A stretch of 64,000 bases of DNA, taken from Flavobacterium sp. MC2016-06 (GTDB lineage Bacteria; Bacteroidota; Bacteroidia; Flavobacteriales; Flavobacteriaceae). Under the pieces are notes generated by a model that was given only the letters and a program-made list of their open reading frames with translations, was not told the DNA's origin and made no database searches. Within the stretch, counting starts at the first letter, position 1; each line of letters opens with the position of its first letter. The translations under genes were made by a program, and so were the position numbers. Shown here one piece after another: positions 35,335-44,754 of the stretch. The DNA lies in assembly GCF_009711165.2 (NCBI RefSeq), contig NZ_WMID02000013.1, forward strand, positions 1-64,000, in the 5' to 3' direction.

Positions 35335-35373
35335 TCAAAAAAAAACTCGCAAAATACTTTGAAACTTTGCGAG
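35335..35373 (-). terminator. Terminator of the SDR gene group
   Basis: Stem CTCGCAAA/TTTGCGAG (35346-35353 with 35366-35373) with a long A run on the left acting as U-tract for the reverse strand. It ends the AKR-GNAT-SDR group. Confidence 0.82.
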
Positions 35374-35385
35374 CTATTTATAATC

Positions 35386-36138
35386 TTAATTTCTTTTGAC
35401 TATTGTAGATGAGGCTTGCGCTGTACTCATTACAACTAAATCGGCAATATTTACATGATATGGTCTTGAAACCACAAAATGAATAATATCTGCAATATCT
35501 TCTGCCTGCAAAGGATCAAAACCTTTGTACACATTTGAAGCTCTTTCAACATCGCCTTTAAAACGGACTTCACTAAATTCTGTAGCCACCATTCCTGGAT
35601 GAATACCTCCTACTCTAATTCCGTATGGATTTAAGTCGATTCGCATTCCTTGTGTAATAGCATCTACTGCATGTTTAGAACCGCAATATACATTTCCGTT
35701 TGGGTAAACTTCTTTTGCCGCTGTTGATCCAATATTAATAATATGTCCAGATTGTCTTTCAATCATTTTTGGCATAACTGCTTTAGAAACGTACAAAAGC
35801 CCCTTAACATTAATATCAATCATAGCATCCCAATCGTCTAAATTTCCGTTTTGAATAGGATCTAAACCATGTGCATTTCCGGCATTATTAATTAAAACAT
35901 CAATTTCGGCAAATTCAGTTGGCAAATTATGAATGCTGTCAAGAGCTGCATTTTTATCTCTAACATCAAATGATAAAGAATGTACTTCTGTAAAAGCCGA
36001 GAGTTCTTTCTCAAGCTCCATTAAACGATCTATACGTCTGCCGCAAATAATTACTTTATAATTGTTTTTAGCTAATATTTCTGCTGTGGCTTTACCGATT
36101 CCGCTTGTTGCGCCGGTTATTAAAGCTGTTTTTTTCAT
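35386..36138 (-). CDS. SDR family NAD(P)-dependent oxidoreductase (YdfG-like)
   Basis: The 250-residue classical short-chain dehydrogenase has cofactor motif TGATSGIG (8-15), NNAG (84-87), and the catalytic S138, Y151 and K155 (YCGSK). The ICGRR segment at the end of beta-2 favours NADP. Members of the YdfG branch oxidise 3-hydroxy acids such as L-allo-threonine or serine derivatives. The substrate here is not determined. Confidence 0.9.
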   Translation of the reverse strand: MKKTALITGATSGIGKATAEILAKNNYKVIICGRRIDRLMELEKELSAFTEVHSLSFDVRDKNAALDSIHNLPTEFAEIDVLINNAGNAHGLDPIQNGNLDDWDAMIDINVKGLLYVSKAVMPKMIERQSGHIINIGSTAAKEVYPNGNVYCGSKHAVDAITQGMRIDLNPYGIRVGGIHPGMVATEFSEVRFKGDVERASNVYKGFDPLQAEDIADIIHFVVSRPYHVNIADLVVMSTAQASSTIVKRN

Positions 36139-36152
36139 TTTTTTTTAGTTTT

Positions 36153-36193
36153 GCCACAGATTAAAATAATTAAAATGATTTTTTAATCTGTAG
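36153..36193. repeat. CCACAGATTAAA palindromic repeat, copy 3
   Basis: Imperfect palindrome gccacagattaaaataatt... ending in aatctgtag, about 41 bases. The same element occurs at 49382-49426 and 49478-49540. It lies between the SDR and GNAT genes. Confidence 0.7.
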
Positions 36194-36200
36194 TATATTT

Positions 36201-36707
36201 TCAATATTTATTAATCCAATTATCTAAATTCAAATTCATATTAAGGGCAGTCCATATTTCGTTATCAATTTCCCGAACAAATTTTTTATCTGGATTAATT
36301 ACAAAACCAATGCTTTCATAGCATTTTATGGCGCTGATATTAAAATCAAAAACATTAAGTTCAATATTCCTTTGCTCACTATTTTCAAGAATAAATGCTA
36401 AAAGTAATATCACTATTTTTTTTCCAATTCCTTTACCTCTAAATGTTTTATCAAAAATTAAAATTCTTCCAAGATTTGCAAAATTCTCTTTAAAATAAAT
36501 CTCACAATGTCCTAAAGTCGAATCATTAAAACGATTTACAACTCTAAATGCAATTCTATTTTTATCAGAAATTGATTTTTCTATTTGTTCTTCAGTCAAA
36601 GGAAAGATAAATTCTGGTCCTGCAAATTGCAATAATTCACGAGCATTTTCAATACTGTCTATTAATTCAGAATAAAAAAAATTATCGAATTTTTCTAATC
36701 GTATCAT
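36201..36707 (-). CDS. GNAT family N-acetyltransferase
   Basis: The 168-residue GNAT-fold protein has the RimJ/RimL-like architecture: a beta-strand pair around residues 60-95 and the acetyl-CoA motif FRGKGIGKKIVILLL (motif A, Q/RxxGxG/A). The residues FDFNISAIKCYESIGF are the typical motif B. Substrate unknown. It lies 13 bases after the aldo/keto reductase gene in the same orientation. Confidence 0.82.
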   Translation of the reverse strand: MIRLEKFDNFFYSELIDSIENARELLQFAGPEFIFPLTEEQIEKSISDKNRIAFRVVNRFNDSTLGHCEIYFKENFANLGRILIFDKTFRGKGIGKKIVILLLAFILENSEQRNIELNVFDFNISAIKCYESIGFVINPDKKFVREIDNEIWTALNMNLNLDNWINKY

Positions 36708-36720
36708 TTAAAATCAACTT

Positions 36721-37596
36721 TTAAAGCACATCGTCGCCCATACTTTCAGTCCAGATAGCAAACCAATCTTCTTTATCCATATCCAACTCAACTGCTTTCA
36801 TCAACGATTGAATTCTAGCCACATTTACTGTTCCAGCAATTGGAATAACTTTAGCGGGATGTTTTAAAATCCAAGAAAGCAAAAGTGTGTCTGAGCCAAA
36901 ATGATATTTTTCAACTAAAGCCGAAAGCAGTTTTTTCAAACGACGTGTTTTTTTAGTGTCCTCTCTAAAAACAGTTCCAAGCGGATTCCATGATAAAGGT
37001 CTAATTCCGTGCGTTTGCATATAATCTAAACTTCCGTCGGTCATTGCCTCAAAATGTGTTGCCGAAAATTGCACCTGATTGTAGCTAATCTCTGTTTTTG
37101 CACGGATTAACTCGGTTTGGGAGCTTGTAAAATTTGAAAGTCCAAAATCTATAATTTTCCCTTCTCCTTTTAATTTCTCAACAGCCTCGGCAATTTCATC
37201 AGCCTGCATCAGCGGACTTGGTCTGTGCAATAAAAAAACATCTACATAATCTGTTTTTAATTTTTTTAATGATTCTTCAACAGACCAAATAATATATTCT
37301 TTAGAATATTCGTAATGTTTAATTTTGTTCTCTGGACGGTTTTCAGCGATCATCTGAATACCGCATTTGGTAATTAATTGTAATTTTTCGCGTGAAATTT
37401 TACTGGCGTGAAACGCTTTTCCAAAAGCAGCTTCTGTAGTATACGATCCGTAGATATCGGCGTGATCAAAAGTAGTAATTTTGTTTTCGATACAAATCTG
37501 TATCATGTTTTCCATTTCTTTTGGTGTAAGGTTTTTATCCCAAACTCCCCAATTCATAGTGCCCGAAATAATAGGCGATAAGGTTGTTTTACTCAT
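36721..37596 (-). CDS. Aldo/keto reductase (YdhF-like)
   Basis: The 291-residue NADPH-dependent oxidoreductase carries the AKR catalytic tetrad D44 (TTFDHADIYG), Y49, K77 (LITKCG) and H124 (LLHRPSP), and the cofactor segment SNFTSSQ. The N-terminal GTMNWGVW segment is typical of the YdhF branch. It is first in a reverse-strand group with GNAT and SDR genes. Confidence 0.9.
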   Translation of the reverse strand: MSKTTLSPIISGTMNWGVWDKNLTPKEMENMIQICIENKITTFDHADIYGSYTTEAAFGKAFHASKISREKLQLITKCGIQMIAENRPENKIKHYEYSKEYIIWSVEESLKKLKTDYVDVFLLHRPSPLMQADEIAEAVEKLKGEGKIIDFGLSNFTSSQTELIRAKTEISYNQVQFSATHFEAMTDGSLDYMQTHGIRPLSWNPLGTVFREDTKKTRRLKKLLSALVEKYHFGSDTLLLSWILKHPAKVIPIAGTVNVARIQSLMKAVELDMDKEDWFAIWTESMGDDVL

Positions 37597-37808
37597 GATT
37601 GTATTGCGTTATTTTTGGTAATAAAAATGCTTTTATAAAGCATAATCATCAAAGTTCTTAAAAATATAAAAATAGATTCACAATTAGTCCTTAAAATTAG
37701 GTCTTTGGTCGAAGTTTTAACCATTCTTTAACATCTTACTTCTCAAAAAATATTCAATTTGCACTCTCAAAAGTAAGGCATAAAAATCAAGGTTTTAAAA
37801 ACATTCAT

Positions 37809-38813
37809 ATGGAAGAAAATACAACGACTTTAGACATTAGAGCTATAAATGAAAAAATTGAAAGAGAAAGTGCTTTTATAGACCTTCTTACAATGGAAAT
37901 GAACAAAGTTATTGTGGGCCAGAAACACATGGTCGAGCGTTTATTAATTGGGCTTTTAGGACAAGGACATATTTTACTTGAAGGTGTTCCGGGATTAGCC
38001 AAAACTTTAGCGATTAACACCTTGTCTCAAGCAGTTCAAGGTTCTTTCAGCCGTATTCAGTTTACTCCTGACTTATTGCCTGCCGATGTTGTTGGTACAA
38101 TGATTTACAACATCAAAGCAAACGAATTCTCAATTAAAAAAGGACCCGTTTTTGCTAATTTCGTACTTGCAGATGAGATTAACCGTGCTCCGGCAAAAGT
38201 ACAATCGGCACTTTTAGAGGCGATGCAGGAAAAACAAGTTACTATTGGCGACACTACTTTTAAACTAGACCGTCCGTTTTTAGTACTTGCAACACAAAAC
38301 CCAGTGGAGCAAGAAGGAACATACCAGCTTCCTGAAGCGCAAGTTGACCGTTTTATGTTGAAAACTGTAATTGATTACCCAAAAATTGACGAAGAGCGTT
38401 TTGTAATTCGCCAAAACTTAAAAGGAAGTTACGAAAAAGTAAATCCAGTGGTTTCTGTAGAGCAGATCTTGCGTGCGCAAGAAGCAGTACGTGAAGTTTA
38501 CATGGACGAAAAAATCGAAAAATATATCTTAGATATCATCTTTGCTACTCGTTACCCAGAAAAATACAAATTAGCCGATCTAAAACCACTTATTAGTTTT
38601 GGAGCATCACCACGTGGAAGTATCAATTTAGCCAATGCCGCAAAATGTTACGCATTCATTAAACGTCGTGGTTATGTAATTCCAGAAGATGTTCGCGCAG
38701 TTGTACACGATGTTTTACGTCATAGAGTTGGGATAACGTATGAGGCTGAAGCCGAAAACATTACTTCTGTAGACATTATCAATAAAATCGTAAACGAGAT
38801 TGAAGTACCTTAA
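37809..38813 (+). CDS. moxR: MoxR family AAA+ ATPase
   Basis: A 334-residue cytosolic AAA_3 ATPase with Walker A GVPGLAKT (59-66), Walker B VLADEINRAP (about 119-128), sensor 1 ATQNPVEQEGTYQLPEAQVDRF-type region and a C-terminal helical lid. MoxR proteins act with VWA proteins as chaperone-like modules. Here it heads the Bat cluster: DUF58, a DUF4381-like gene, batA, batB, batC, batD and batE follow on the same strand. Confidence 0.95.
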   Translation: MEENTTTLDIRAINEKIERESAFIDLLTMEMNKVIVGQKHMVERLLIGLLGQGHILLEGVPGLAKTLAINTLSQAVQGSFSRIQFTPDLLPADVVGTMIYNIKANEFSIKKGPVFANFVLADEINRAPAKVQSALLEAMQEKQVTIGDTTFKLDRPFLVLATQNPVEQEGTYQLPEAQVDRFMLKTVIDYPKIDEERFVIRQNLKGSYEKVNPVVSVEQILRAQEAVREVYMDEKIEKYILDIIFATRYPEKYKLADLKPLISFGASPRGSINLANAAKCYAFIKRRGYVIPEDVRAVVHDVLRHRVGITYEAEAENITSVDIINKIVNEIEVP

Positions 38814-38819
38814 AAATTT

Positions 38820-38884
38820 GTTTCAAGTTTCAAGTTTCAAGTTGTTGCAAAACGAACTTGAAACTTTTAAACTTTAAACTTTAA
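38820..38884. repeat. Imperfect inverted/direct repeat between moxR and DUF58
   Basis: Three near-tandem gtttcaa units, then an inverse arm (aacttgaaac) and tandem taaacttt units. It can form a hairpin in the transcript. Confidence 0.65.
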
Positions 38885-38893
38885 ACAAATAAA

Positions 38894-39757
38894 ATGGATA
38901 CAAAAGAGCTTTTAAAAAAAGTACGAAAAATAGAGATCAAAACCAAAAGATTGAGTAATCATATCTTTTCGGGAGAATACCACTCTTCTTTCAAAGGACG
39001 AGGAATGACGTTTAGCGAGGTACGTCAATACCAGTACGGCGATGATATTCGTAACATCGATTGGAACGTGACCGCACGCTACAACGAAGCTCACGTAAAA
39101 GTTTTTGAAGAAGAACGCGAATTAACCATGGTTCTTATGGTTGACATTTCGGGTTCTGAAGCATTTGGTTCTAAAAGCCAGTTTAAAAAAGACATTGTAA
39201 CAGAAATTGCTGCAACAATGGCTTTTTCGGCTACACAAAATAACGACAAGATTGGTTTAATCTTATTTTCTGATAATATCGAATTGTATATTCCGCCAAA
39301 AAAAGGGCGTTCACATGTTTTGCGTATCATTAGAGAATTAATCGAATTTGAACCAAAAAGTCAGAAAACCGATATTGCACAAGCTTTAAAATTCTTATCA
39401 GGAACACAAAAAAAGAAGGCAATCGTTTTTATGATTTCCGATTTTATGTCTGAATCTTATGAGCATACTTTAAAAATTGCTTCTAAAAAACATGATATTA
39501 CAGGTGTTCGAGTGTACGATATTCGCGAAGAAAAAATACCAAATCTTGGAATGGTAACAATGCTTGATGCCGAAACTGGTAAGACGCAATTGGTAGATAC
39601 AGGATCAAAAACGGTACGTTTGAATTACGAAAAACATTATCAAAACCGAGTAAGTTATTTTAAAGAAACGTTTAGCAAATCTGGCGCTGGTGTTGTAAAT
39701 ACTAGAGTTGACGAAAATTACGTTACTAAATTATTAGGCTATTTCAAATCGAGATAA
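38894..39757 (+). CDS. DUF58 domain-containing protein
   Basis: A 287-residue soluble member of the MoxR-associated DUF58 family. Visible features: the core motif RNIDWNVTARYNEAHVKVF (about 52-71) and a degenerate VWA-like domain starting VDISGSEAFG with a DxSxS metal site. In Bacteroidota this gene follows moxR and precedes the Bat VWA genes, and the same order is seen here. It may couple the ATPase to the membrane VWA proteins (inference from context). Confidence 0.92.
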   Translation: MDTKELLKKVRKIEIKTKRLSNHIFSGEYHSSFKGRGMTFSEVRQYQYGDDIRNIDWNVTARYNEAHVKVFEEERELTMVLMVDISGSEAFGSKSQFKKDIVTEIAATMAFSATQNNDKIGLILFSDNIELYIPPKKGRSHVLRIIRELIEFEPKSQKTDIAQALKFLSGTQKKKAIVFMISDFMSESYEHTLKIASKKHDITGVRVYDIREEKIPNLGMVTMLDAETGKTQLVDTGSKTVRLNYEKHYQNRVSYFKETFSKSGAGVVNTRVDENYVTKLLGYFKSR

Positions 39758-39908
39758 ATATAATTTTAGATTGCAGATTTTAGAGTTTAGATTTAAAAAA
39801 ATCTAATAATTTAAGATTCTGCATTACACAAATAAAAATCCGTTTAAATCTGTGTCATCAGTGTTCCATTTTTAAGCATTCATTTTAGACTAAAATCTGA
39901 AAAAACAA
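39758..39908. repeat. Intergenic repeat-rich spacer of the bat cluster
   Basis: The 151-base spacer contains inverted stretches (aatttagattgcagatttt... and ...ttcattttagactaaaatct, plus aaatccgtttaaatctgtg-type sequence) characteristic of mobile palindromic repeats. No ORF is seen. Confidence 0.5.
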
Positions 39909-41543
39909 ATGAAATTTAAACTTTACATATTTTTATTCTTACTAAGTTCAGCTGTTTTCGCTCAGAGCAAACAGATTGAAACTAGTATAGATACTACAAA
40001 AAATAAAATTGGAGCCGAATTTAAGTTAACGCTAAAAACGGTGGTAAGCTCAAAATCTAAAGTTATTTTTCCTAAACTAAAAACTATTGGATCTTTAGAA
40101 GTTATTCAATCTTATCCAATTGATACTGTTAAGAAAAATGACACTTACGAATTAATCAAAAAATATGGTTTAACGCAATTTGATTCTGGAAGATATACAA
40201 TTGCGCCAGTTCAAATTTTAATCGATAAAAAACCTTTTTATAGTGATTCTATTAAAGTTGAAGTTGCCAATGTAAAGGTGGATACATTACAACAAAAAAT
40301 GTATGACATCAAAGACATTTCAACTGTTGACAATGGAATTGGCAATTGGTGGATTTATGTTTTAATCTTAGTAATCATTTTGGCAATTGGTGCTTTTGTG
40401 TACTGGTACATGAAAAAATACCAAAAGAAAAAAATTGAAGAAGAAGTTTATAAAACTCCTATTGAAAAAGCGACAAGTCTGCTAAACAATTTGGAACAAA
40501 AAGAACTTGTTCAAAAAGGTGAAATTAAAGAATATTATAGTGAATTGACCGATATTGCTCGTAATTATATCGAAGAAGCAATTCATATTCCAGCAATGGA
40601 AAGCACTACTTCTGAATTAATTGCAGGAATTAGAACCGCTTCTACCAAAAAGAAAATGACTTTAACTCCAGAAACTGTTGAGAATCTGGAACGTGTTTTA
40701 CGTCAGGCCGATTTGGTGAAATTTGCAAAATCTAAACCGCTTGATTTTGAAATTACTGAAGATCGAAATAAAATTCAGAAAGTAATTTTAACGCTAGATA
40801 ACGCAATTCCAACAGAAGTTCCAGCTGAAGAAGAAGACCAATTATTAAATGAAGCGCAAAGACAGAAACAAATTAAGCTTCAATTGAGAAAAAAACGCAA
40901 TCAGCGTATCGGAATGTCTATTGCTGCTGTTGTCTTTTTATTAACGGCTACTACAACTTATTTTATAGTAACAAAAGGTTTTACTTATGTAAAAGATAAT
41001 ATCATCGGACACCCGACTAAAGAATTATTGGAAGGTGAATGGGTAAAAAGTGAATACGGAAATCCTGGTATTCTCATTGAAACTCCAAAAGTTTTAAAAC
41101 GAATGGATCCTCTAAAAGTATTACCTAAAGAGGCAATGGCATTGATTAAGGAAATGCAGCTTTTTAGTTATGGAAGCATGATTGACAATTTCTTAATTAC
41201 CGTTTCTACCAGCAAATTTAAAAACCCTGTTGATATTGATTTGGCAAAAACTTTAGAAGGTTCTTTAAAAGTAATGGAAGCTCAAGGTGCACAGAATATA
41301 ATTGTAAAACAAGAAGATTTCCAGACCAATCAAGGTATACAAGGAATTAAAGGTTACGGAACAATGACCATTTTAAATCCTACTGATAAAACGAGTACAA
41401 AAGCATATTATGAAGTTTTACTTTTTAAACAAGAACAAGGTTTACAACAAATCTTAATTATTCACGAAGAAGGTGATACTTATGCTAATGATCTTACAAC
41501 ACGAATTTTAAATTCTGTTGAACTTAAAAAAGCAAACAACTAA
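39909..41543 (+). CDS. Bat-cluster membrane protein (DUF4381-like/BatD-like)
   Basis: The 544-residue protein has a signal peptide (about 1-18, ending VFAQ), a periplasmic beta-rich domain (20-145), two membrane spans (NWWIYVLILVIILAIGAFVY near 150-170 and a second near 330-350) separated by a cytoplasmic helical part, and a C-terminal domain. It overlaps batA by one base (TAATG). Such genes lie between DUF58 and batA in flavobacterial Bat operons. Function unproven, probably part of the Bat complex. Confidence 0.82.
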   Translation: MKFKLYIFLFLLSSAVFAQSKQIETSIDTTKNKIGAEFKLTLKTVVSSKSKVIFPKLKTIGSLEVIQSYPIDTVKKNDTYELIKKYGLTQFDSGRYTIAPVQILIDKKPFYSDSIKVEVANVKVDTLQQKMYDIKDISTVDNGIGNWWIYVLILVIILAIGAFVYWYMKKYQKKKIEEEVYKTPIEKATSLLNNLEQKELVQKGEIKEYYSELTDIARNYIEEAIHIPAMESTTSELIAGIRTASTKKKMTLTPETVENLERVLRQADLVKFAKSKPLDFEITEDRNKIQKVILTLDNAIPTEVPAEEEDQLLNEAQRQKQIKLQLRKKRNQRIGMSIAAVVFLLTATTTYFIVTKGFTYVKDNIIGHPTKELLEGEWVKSEYGNPGILIETPKVLKRMDPLKVLPKEAMALIKEMQLFSYGSMIDNFLITVSTSKFKNPVDIDLAKTLEGSLKVMEAQGAQNIIVKQEDFQTNQGIQGIKGYGTMTILNPTDKTSTKAYYEVLLFKQEQGLQQILIIHEEGDTYANDLTTRILNSVELKKANN

Positions 41544-42544
41544 TGAGTAAGATAACTTTTTTAAATCCAGAATTTTTTTGGTTGTTTCTGTTAATACCAA
41601 TCGCAATAGGTTGGTTTTTCTGGAAACGTAACCAGCAGTCGGCTACTTTAAAAATGAGTTCAACAGAAGGTTTTAAAAACAGCGAATCGTTGTTGACAAA
41701 ATTAAAACCCTGTTTGTATGTTTTTAGAGTTATAGCATTAAGCTCTTTAATTATTGCTTTGGCTAGACCAAGAACAGTAGACATTAGCAATCAGACAAAA
41801 ACAACTAAAGGAATTGATATTGTAATGGCAATCGACGTTTCTGGAAGTATGCTGGCAAAAGATTTAAAGCCAAACCGTATGGAAGCTTTAAAAAGAGTTG
41901 CTGCAGATTTTGTTGAAGAAAGACCAAATGACAGAATCGGATTGGTTTTATATGCATCAGAAGCGTATACCAAAACTCCAGTTACAAGTGATAAACCTAT
42001 TATTCTTGAAGCAATAAAAGGAATTAAATACGATACGACTTTACAAGACGGAACTGGTATTGGAATGGGTTTAGCAACTGCTGTAAACCGACTTAAAGAC
42101 AGTAAAGCAAAAAGCCGTGTTATTATTTTACTTACCGATGGTGTAAACAACGCTGGTTTTATTGAACCAGAAACAGCATCTGATATTGCTAAACAATACG
42201 GAATAAAAGTGTACACAATTGGACTTGGTAGTAATGGTATGGCTGAATCACCATACGCGTATGGACCAAATGGAGGCTTTTTATTTAAAATGCAGAAAGT
42301 AGAAATTGATGAACAATTGATGAAAAGTATTGCTCGTAAAACCGATGGTACTTATTTTAGAGCAACTAGTAATGATAAATTGGCCGAAATATACAATTCG
42401 ATTAATAAACTAGAAACAACCGAAATCCAAGAATTAAAATTCTACGATTACGACGAAAAATACAGAAGTTTTGCTTTACTCGCAGCGTTTTTGCTTTTAT
42501 TAGAAGTAGGATTACGTAATACAGTTTACAGAAGCTTCATTTAA
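41543..42544 (+). CDS. batA: BatA, membrane VWA protein
   Basis: The 333-residue protein has two N-terminal hydrophobic segments, a VWA domain with an intact MIDAS motif (DVSGSM, about 94-99, plus T and D sites further on) and a C-terminal membrane segment. Bat proteins were linked to oxygen tolerance in Bacteroides. The ATG overlaps the stop of the previous gene (TAATG), so translation is coupled. BatB follows after a 147-base spacer with repeats. Confidence 0.94.
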   Translation: MSKITFLNPEFFWLFLLIPIAIGWFFWKRNQQSATLKMSSTEGFKNSESLLTKLKPCLYVFRVIALSSLIIALARPRTVDISNQTKTTKGIDIVMAIDVSGSMLAKDLKPNRMEALKRVAADFVEERPNDRIGLVLYASEAYTKTPVTSDKPIILEAIKGIKYDTTLQDGTGIGMGLATAVNRLKDSKAKSRVIILLTDGVNNAGFIEPETASDIAKQYGIKVYTIGLGSNGMAESPYAYGPNGGFLFKMQKVEIDEQLMKSIARKTDGTYFRATSNDKLAEIYNSINKLETTEIQELKFYDYDEKYRSFALLAAFLLLLEVGLRNTVYRSFI

Positions 42545-42550
42545 TTTTGA

Positions 42551-42688
42551 AAAATTAAAAAATTCCAAGTTTTAAATTCCAATTGAAATTTAAACGTGAG
42601 AATTTGAAGATTGACACAAACAAAGACAAGAATTTGAAATAAACCAAAGATTTGGAATTTGGAATTTCTTCATTGGAATTTAAAAATA
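42551..42688. repeat. AATTCCAA/TTGGAATT repeat spacer between batA and batB
   Basis: Several copies of aattccaa and their complement (ttggaattt) form an imperfect hairpin. A longer batB reading starting at 42659 would run through these repeats, which supports the later ATG at 42692. Confidence 0.7.
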
Positions 42689-42691
42689 TTT

Positions 42692-43726
42692 ATGGAATTA
42701 GACGAAAAAAAATATTTATACCTTTTACTATTACTGCCAATTTTGGTGTGTATTTTCCTTTTCAATATGTATTGGAAGAGAAAAAAACAACGCGAATTTG
42801 GTGATTTAGAAATGGTAAAAAGACTGAGCCCAGAACGCTCTGTTTTTAAACCTGTATTAAAATTATCAATATTACTTTTGGCTCTTGCTTGTTTGATTAT
42901 CGGATTAGTGAATCCGAAGATTGGAACTAAAATGGAAACGGTAAAACGTGAAGGAATTGATATTGTGTTTGCTGTTGACGTTTCTAAAAGTATGCTTGCC
43001 GAAGATGTGGCACCAAGCCGTTTAGAAAAAAGTAAACAATTGGTTTCACAAATCATCAATCAATTGGGAAGTGACAGAATAGGAATCGTAGCTTACGCTG
43101 GAAGTGCTTTCCCTGTTTTACCAATTACTTCTGATTACAGCGTTGCTAAAATGTTTTTGCAAAGCATGACTCCAGATATGGTTTCTTCTCAAGGAACTTC
43201 TCTTGACGAAGCCATTAGATTATCGGAAACTTATTTTGATGAAAAAAGCAAAACAAGCAAATTATTGATTCTAATTTCAGACGGTGAAGATCATACGGAA
43301 GGTGCTTCTGCTGCTGCGGAAGAAGCCAATAAAATAGGTATGAAAATCATTACTATTGGTGTTGGTACAGAAAAAGGAGGAACAATTCCGCTAAAAGTAA
43401 ATGGTGTTGTAAAAAGCTACCAAAGAGACAACAGTAATCAAATCGTTATTACAAAGCTTAATCAAGAAGGATTAAAAACGATTGCAAAAGCGACAAAAGG
43501 CGGTTATGTTTACGGCGGTAATACCAAAGAGGTTTTAGAATATGTAAAAAATGCTTTAAACAATATTCAAAAAACCGAATTTGAAGCAACTCAGATGGCC
43601 GATTTTCAATCGCAGTTTCAGTGGTTTATTGGTTTTGCCTTTTTATTGTTGTTTATCGACATTTTCCTTTTGGAAAGAAAAACAAATTGGATTAAAGAGT
43701 TGAATTTATTTAACGAAAAGAAATAA
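42692..43726 (+). CDS. batB: BatB, membrane VWA protein
   Basis: The 344-residue paralogue of BatA has two N-terminal hydrophobic segments, a VWA domain with MIDAS DVSKSMLAEDV, a conserved PSRLEKSKQL helix and a C-terminal hydrophobic segment (FIGFAFLLLFIDIFLL). An ATG at 42692 is preferred over an upstream reading inside repeat sequence. The second-residue Ser of DxSxS is kept, so metal binding is likely. Confidence 0.94.
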   Translation: MELDEKKYLYLLLLLPILVCIFLFNMYWKRKKQREFGDLEMVKRLSPERSVFKPVLKLSILLLALACLIIGLVNPKIGTKMETVKREGIDIVFAVDVSKSMLAEDVAPSRLEKSKQLVSQIINQLGSDRIGIVAYAGSAFPVLPITSDYSVAKMFLQSMTPDMVSSQGTSLDEAIRLSETYFDEKSKTSKLLILISDGEDHTEGASAAAEEANKIGMKIITIGVGTEKGGTIPLKVNGVVKSYQRDNSNQIVITKLNQEGLKTIAKATKGGYVYGGNTKEVLEYVKNALNNIQKTEFEATQMADFQSQFQWFIGFAFLLLFIDIFLLERKTNWIKELNLFNEKK

Positions 43727-43732
43727 TAAAAA

Positions 43733-43852
43733 TTAGCCGCTAATTACACAAATTTACACGAAAAAGAAACTGTTTTAATTACGTTGTTTAGTGAAATTTG
43801 TATATGAAAAAATAATCTAATTAGTGATAATTAGTGCCATTCGTGGCGAAAT
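43733..43852. repeat. Imperfect palindromic repeat between batB and batC
   Basis: Arms containing gccgctaattacacaaatttacac on the left and gtgaaatttgta plus cattcgtggcg on the right. It covers most of the spacer. Confidence 0.6.
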
Positions 43853-43874
43853 AAAAAAAAATAAAAAACATAGA

Positions 43875-44651
43875 ATGAAAAATTTACTTCTTTATATTTT
43901 ACTCACGTTCTCTCTAGCAGTTTCTGCTCAAGAGAAAGACAAGACATTGCCTGATGCGAATGAAGAATATAAGCAGAATAAATTTGTTGATGCTGAAGCT
44001 AATTATAGAATTTCAGAATCAAAATTTCCAAAACGTGCAACGGCTCCTTATAATTTAGGAAATACAATTTACAGACAAAATCAAGTTTCTGAGGCTAAAT
44101 TTGCTTACGCGAAAGCCTTAAAAAATGCTAAAACAAGACCTGAGAAACATAAAGCGTATCATAATCTTGGAAACGTTTTTATGAAAGAGAAAGATTATAC
44201 GCAGGCAGTTGAAGCATACAAACAAGCTTTGCGTAATGATCCTACTGATGATGAAACGCGTTATAATTATGCTTACGCGAAACAAAAACTAAAAGAAAAT
44301 CCGCCGAAAAACGATAAAAACAAGGACAAGAATAAAGATAAGGACAAGGATAAAGACAAAAACAAAGATAAGAATAAGGACAAAGATAAAAATAAAGATA
44401 AGGACAAGGATAAAGATAAGAAAGACGATAAAGGAGATAAAGACAAGGATAAAAAAGACGGTAAAAGTGATCCGAAGAAAGATGATAAATCAGACAATAA
44501 AGGAGAACCAAAACCTATGCCTGGCGGAATTTCAAAAGAACGTGTTCAGAATTTATTAGACGCCGTAAATAACGAGGAAAAGAAAGTTCAAGATAAAGTA
44601 AACGCTCAAAAAGTAAAAGGAAATCCTAAAAAACCAGAAAAAGACTGGTAG
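43875..44651 (+). CDS. batC: BatC, TPR protein with Lys/Asp-rich tract
   Basis: The 258-residue protein has a signal peptide (about 1-19, ending AVSAQ), TPR repeats (PYNLGNTIYRQNQ..., AYHNLGNVFMKEKDYTQAVEAYKQAL), then a long DK/NK tract (about residues 145-210), and a short helical tail. The start at 43875 gives a clean signal peptide; the longer GTG reading lies in repeat DNA. Bat proteins with TPRs probably mediate contacts within the periplasmic complex. The charged tract is unusual and low in complexity. Confidence 0.88.
   Translation: MKNLLLYILLTFSLAVSAQEKDKTLPDANEEYKQNKFVDAEANYRISESKFPKRATAPYNLGNTIYRQNQVSEAKFAYAKALKNAKTRPEKHKAYHNLGNVFMKEKDYTQAVEAYKQALRNDPTDDETRYNYAYAKQKLKENPPKNDKNKDKNKDKDKDKDKNKDKNKDKDKNKDKDKDKDKKDDKGDKDKDKKDGKSDPKKDDKSDNKGEPKPMPGGISKERVQNLLDAVNNEEKKVQDKVNAQKVKGNPKKPEKDW
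44312..44505 (+). repeat. Low-complexity repeat encoding the (DK/NK)n tract of BatC
   Basis: Tandem hexamer-like units (gataag/gacaag/aataaa) encode alternating Asp/Asn and Lys. Such tracts can change length by slippage. Open frames seen on the opposite strand here are artefacts of the repeat. Confidence 0.8.
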
Positions 44652-44667
44652 GATTTAGTTAATCATT

Positions 44668-44709
44668 TAATCGTTGATTTGTTTATTCACTTAAACGAAT
44701 CAGCGATTA
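44668..44709. repeat. Palindromic repeat between batC and batD
   Basis: Arms taatcgttgatttgttta and taaacgaatcagcgatta pair with three mismatches. Confidence 0.7.
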
Positions 44710-44754
44710 AACAGTTAAAAAGACAAACAACTAAACAAATTGATTGCACAATTA

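Noticed and set aside
41791..42216. 141-codon reverse-strand frame inside batA
   Set aside because: Shadow of the batA coding sequence; the forward protein has complete VWA motifs.
44242..44511. Long open frames on the reverse strand opposite batC
   Set aside because: They are the mirror of the Asp/Lys codon repeat in batC and encode low-complexity Leu/Ser/Tyr-rich sequence.
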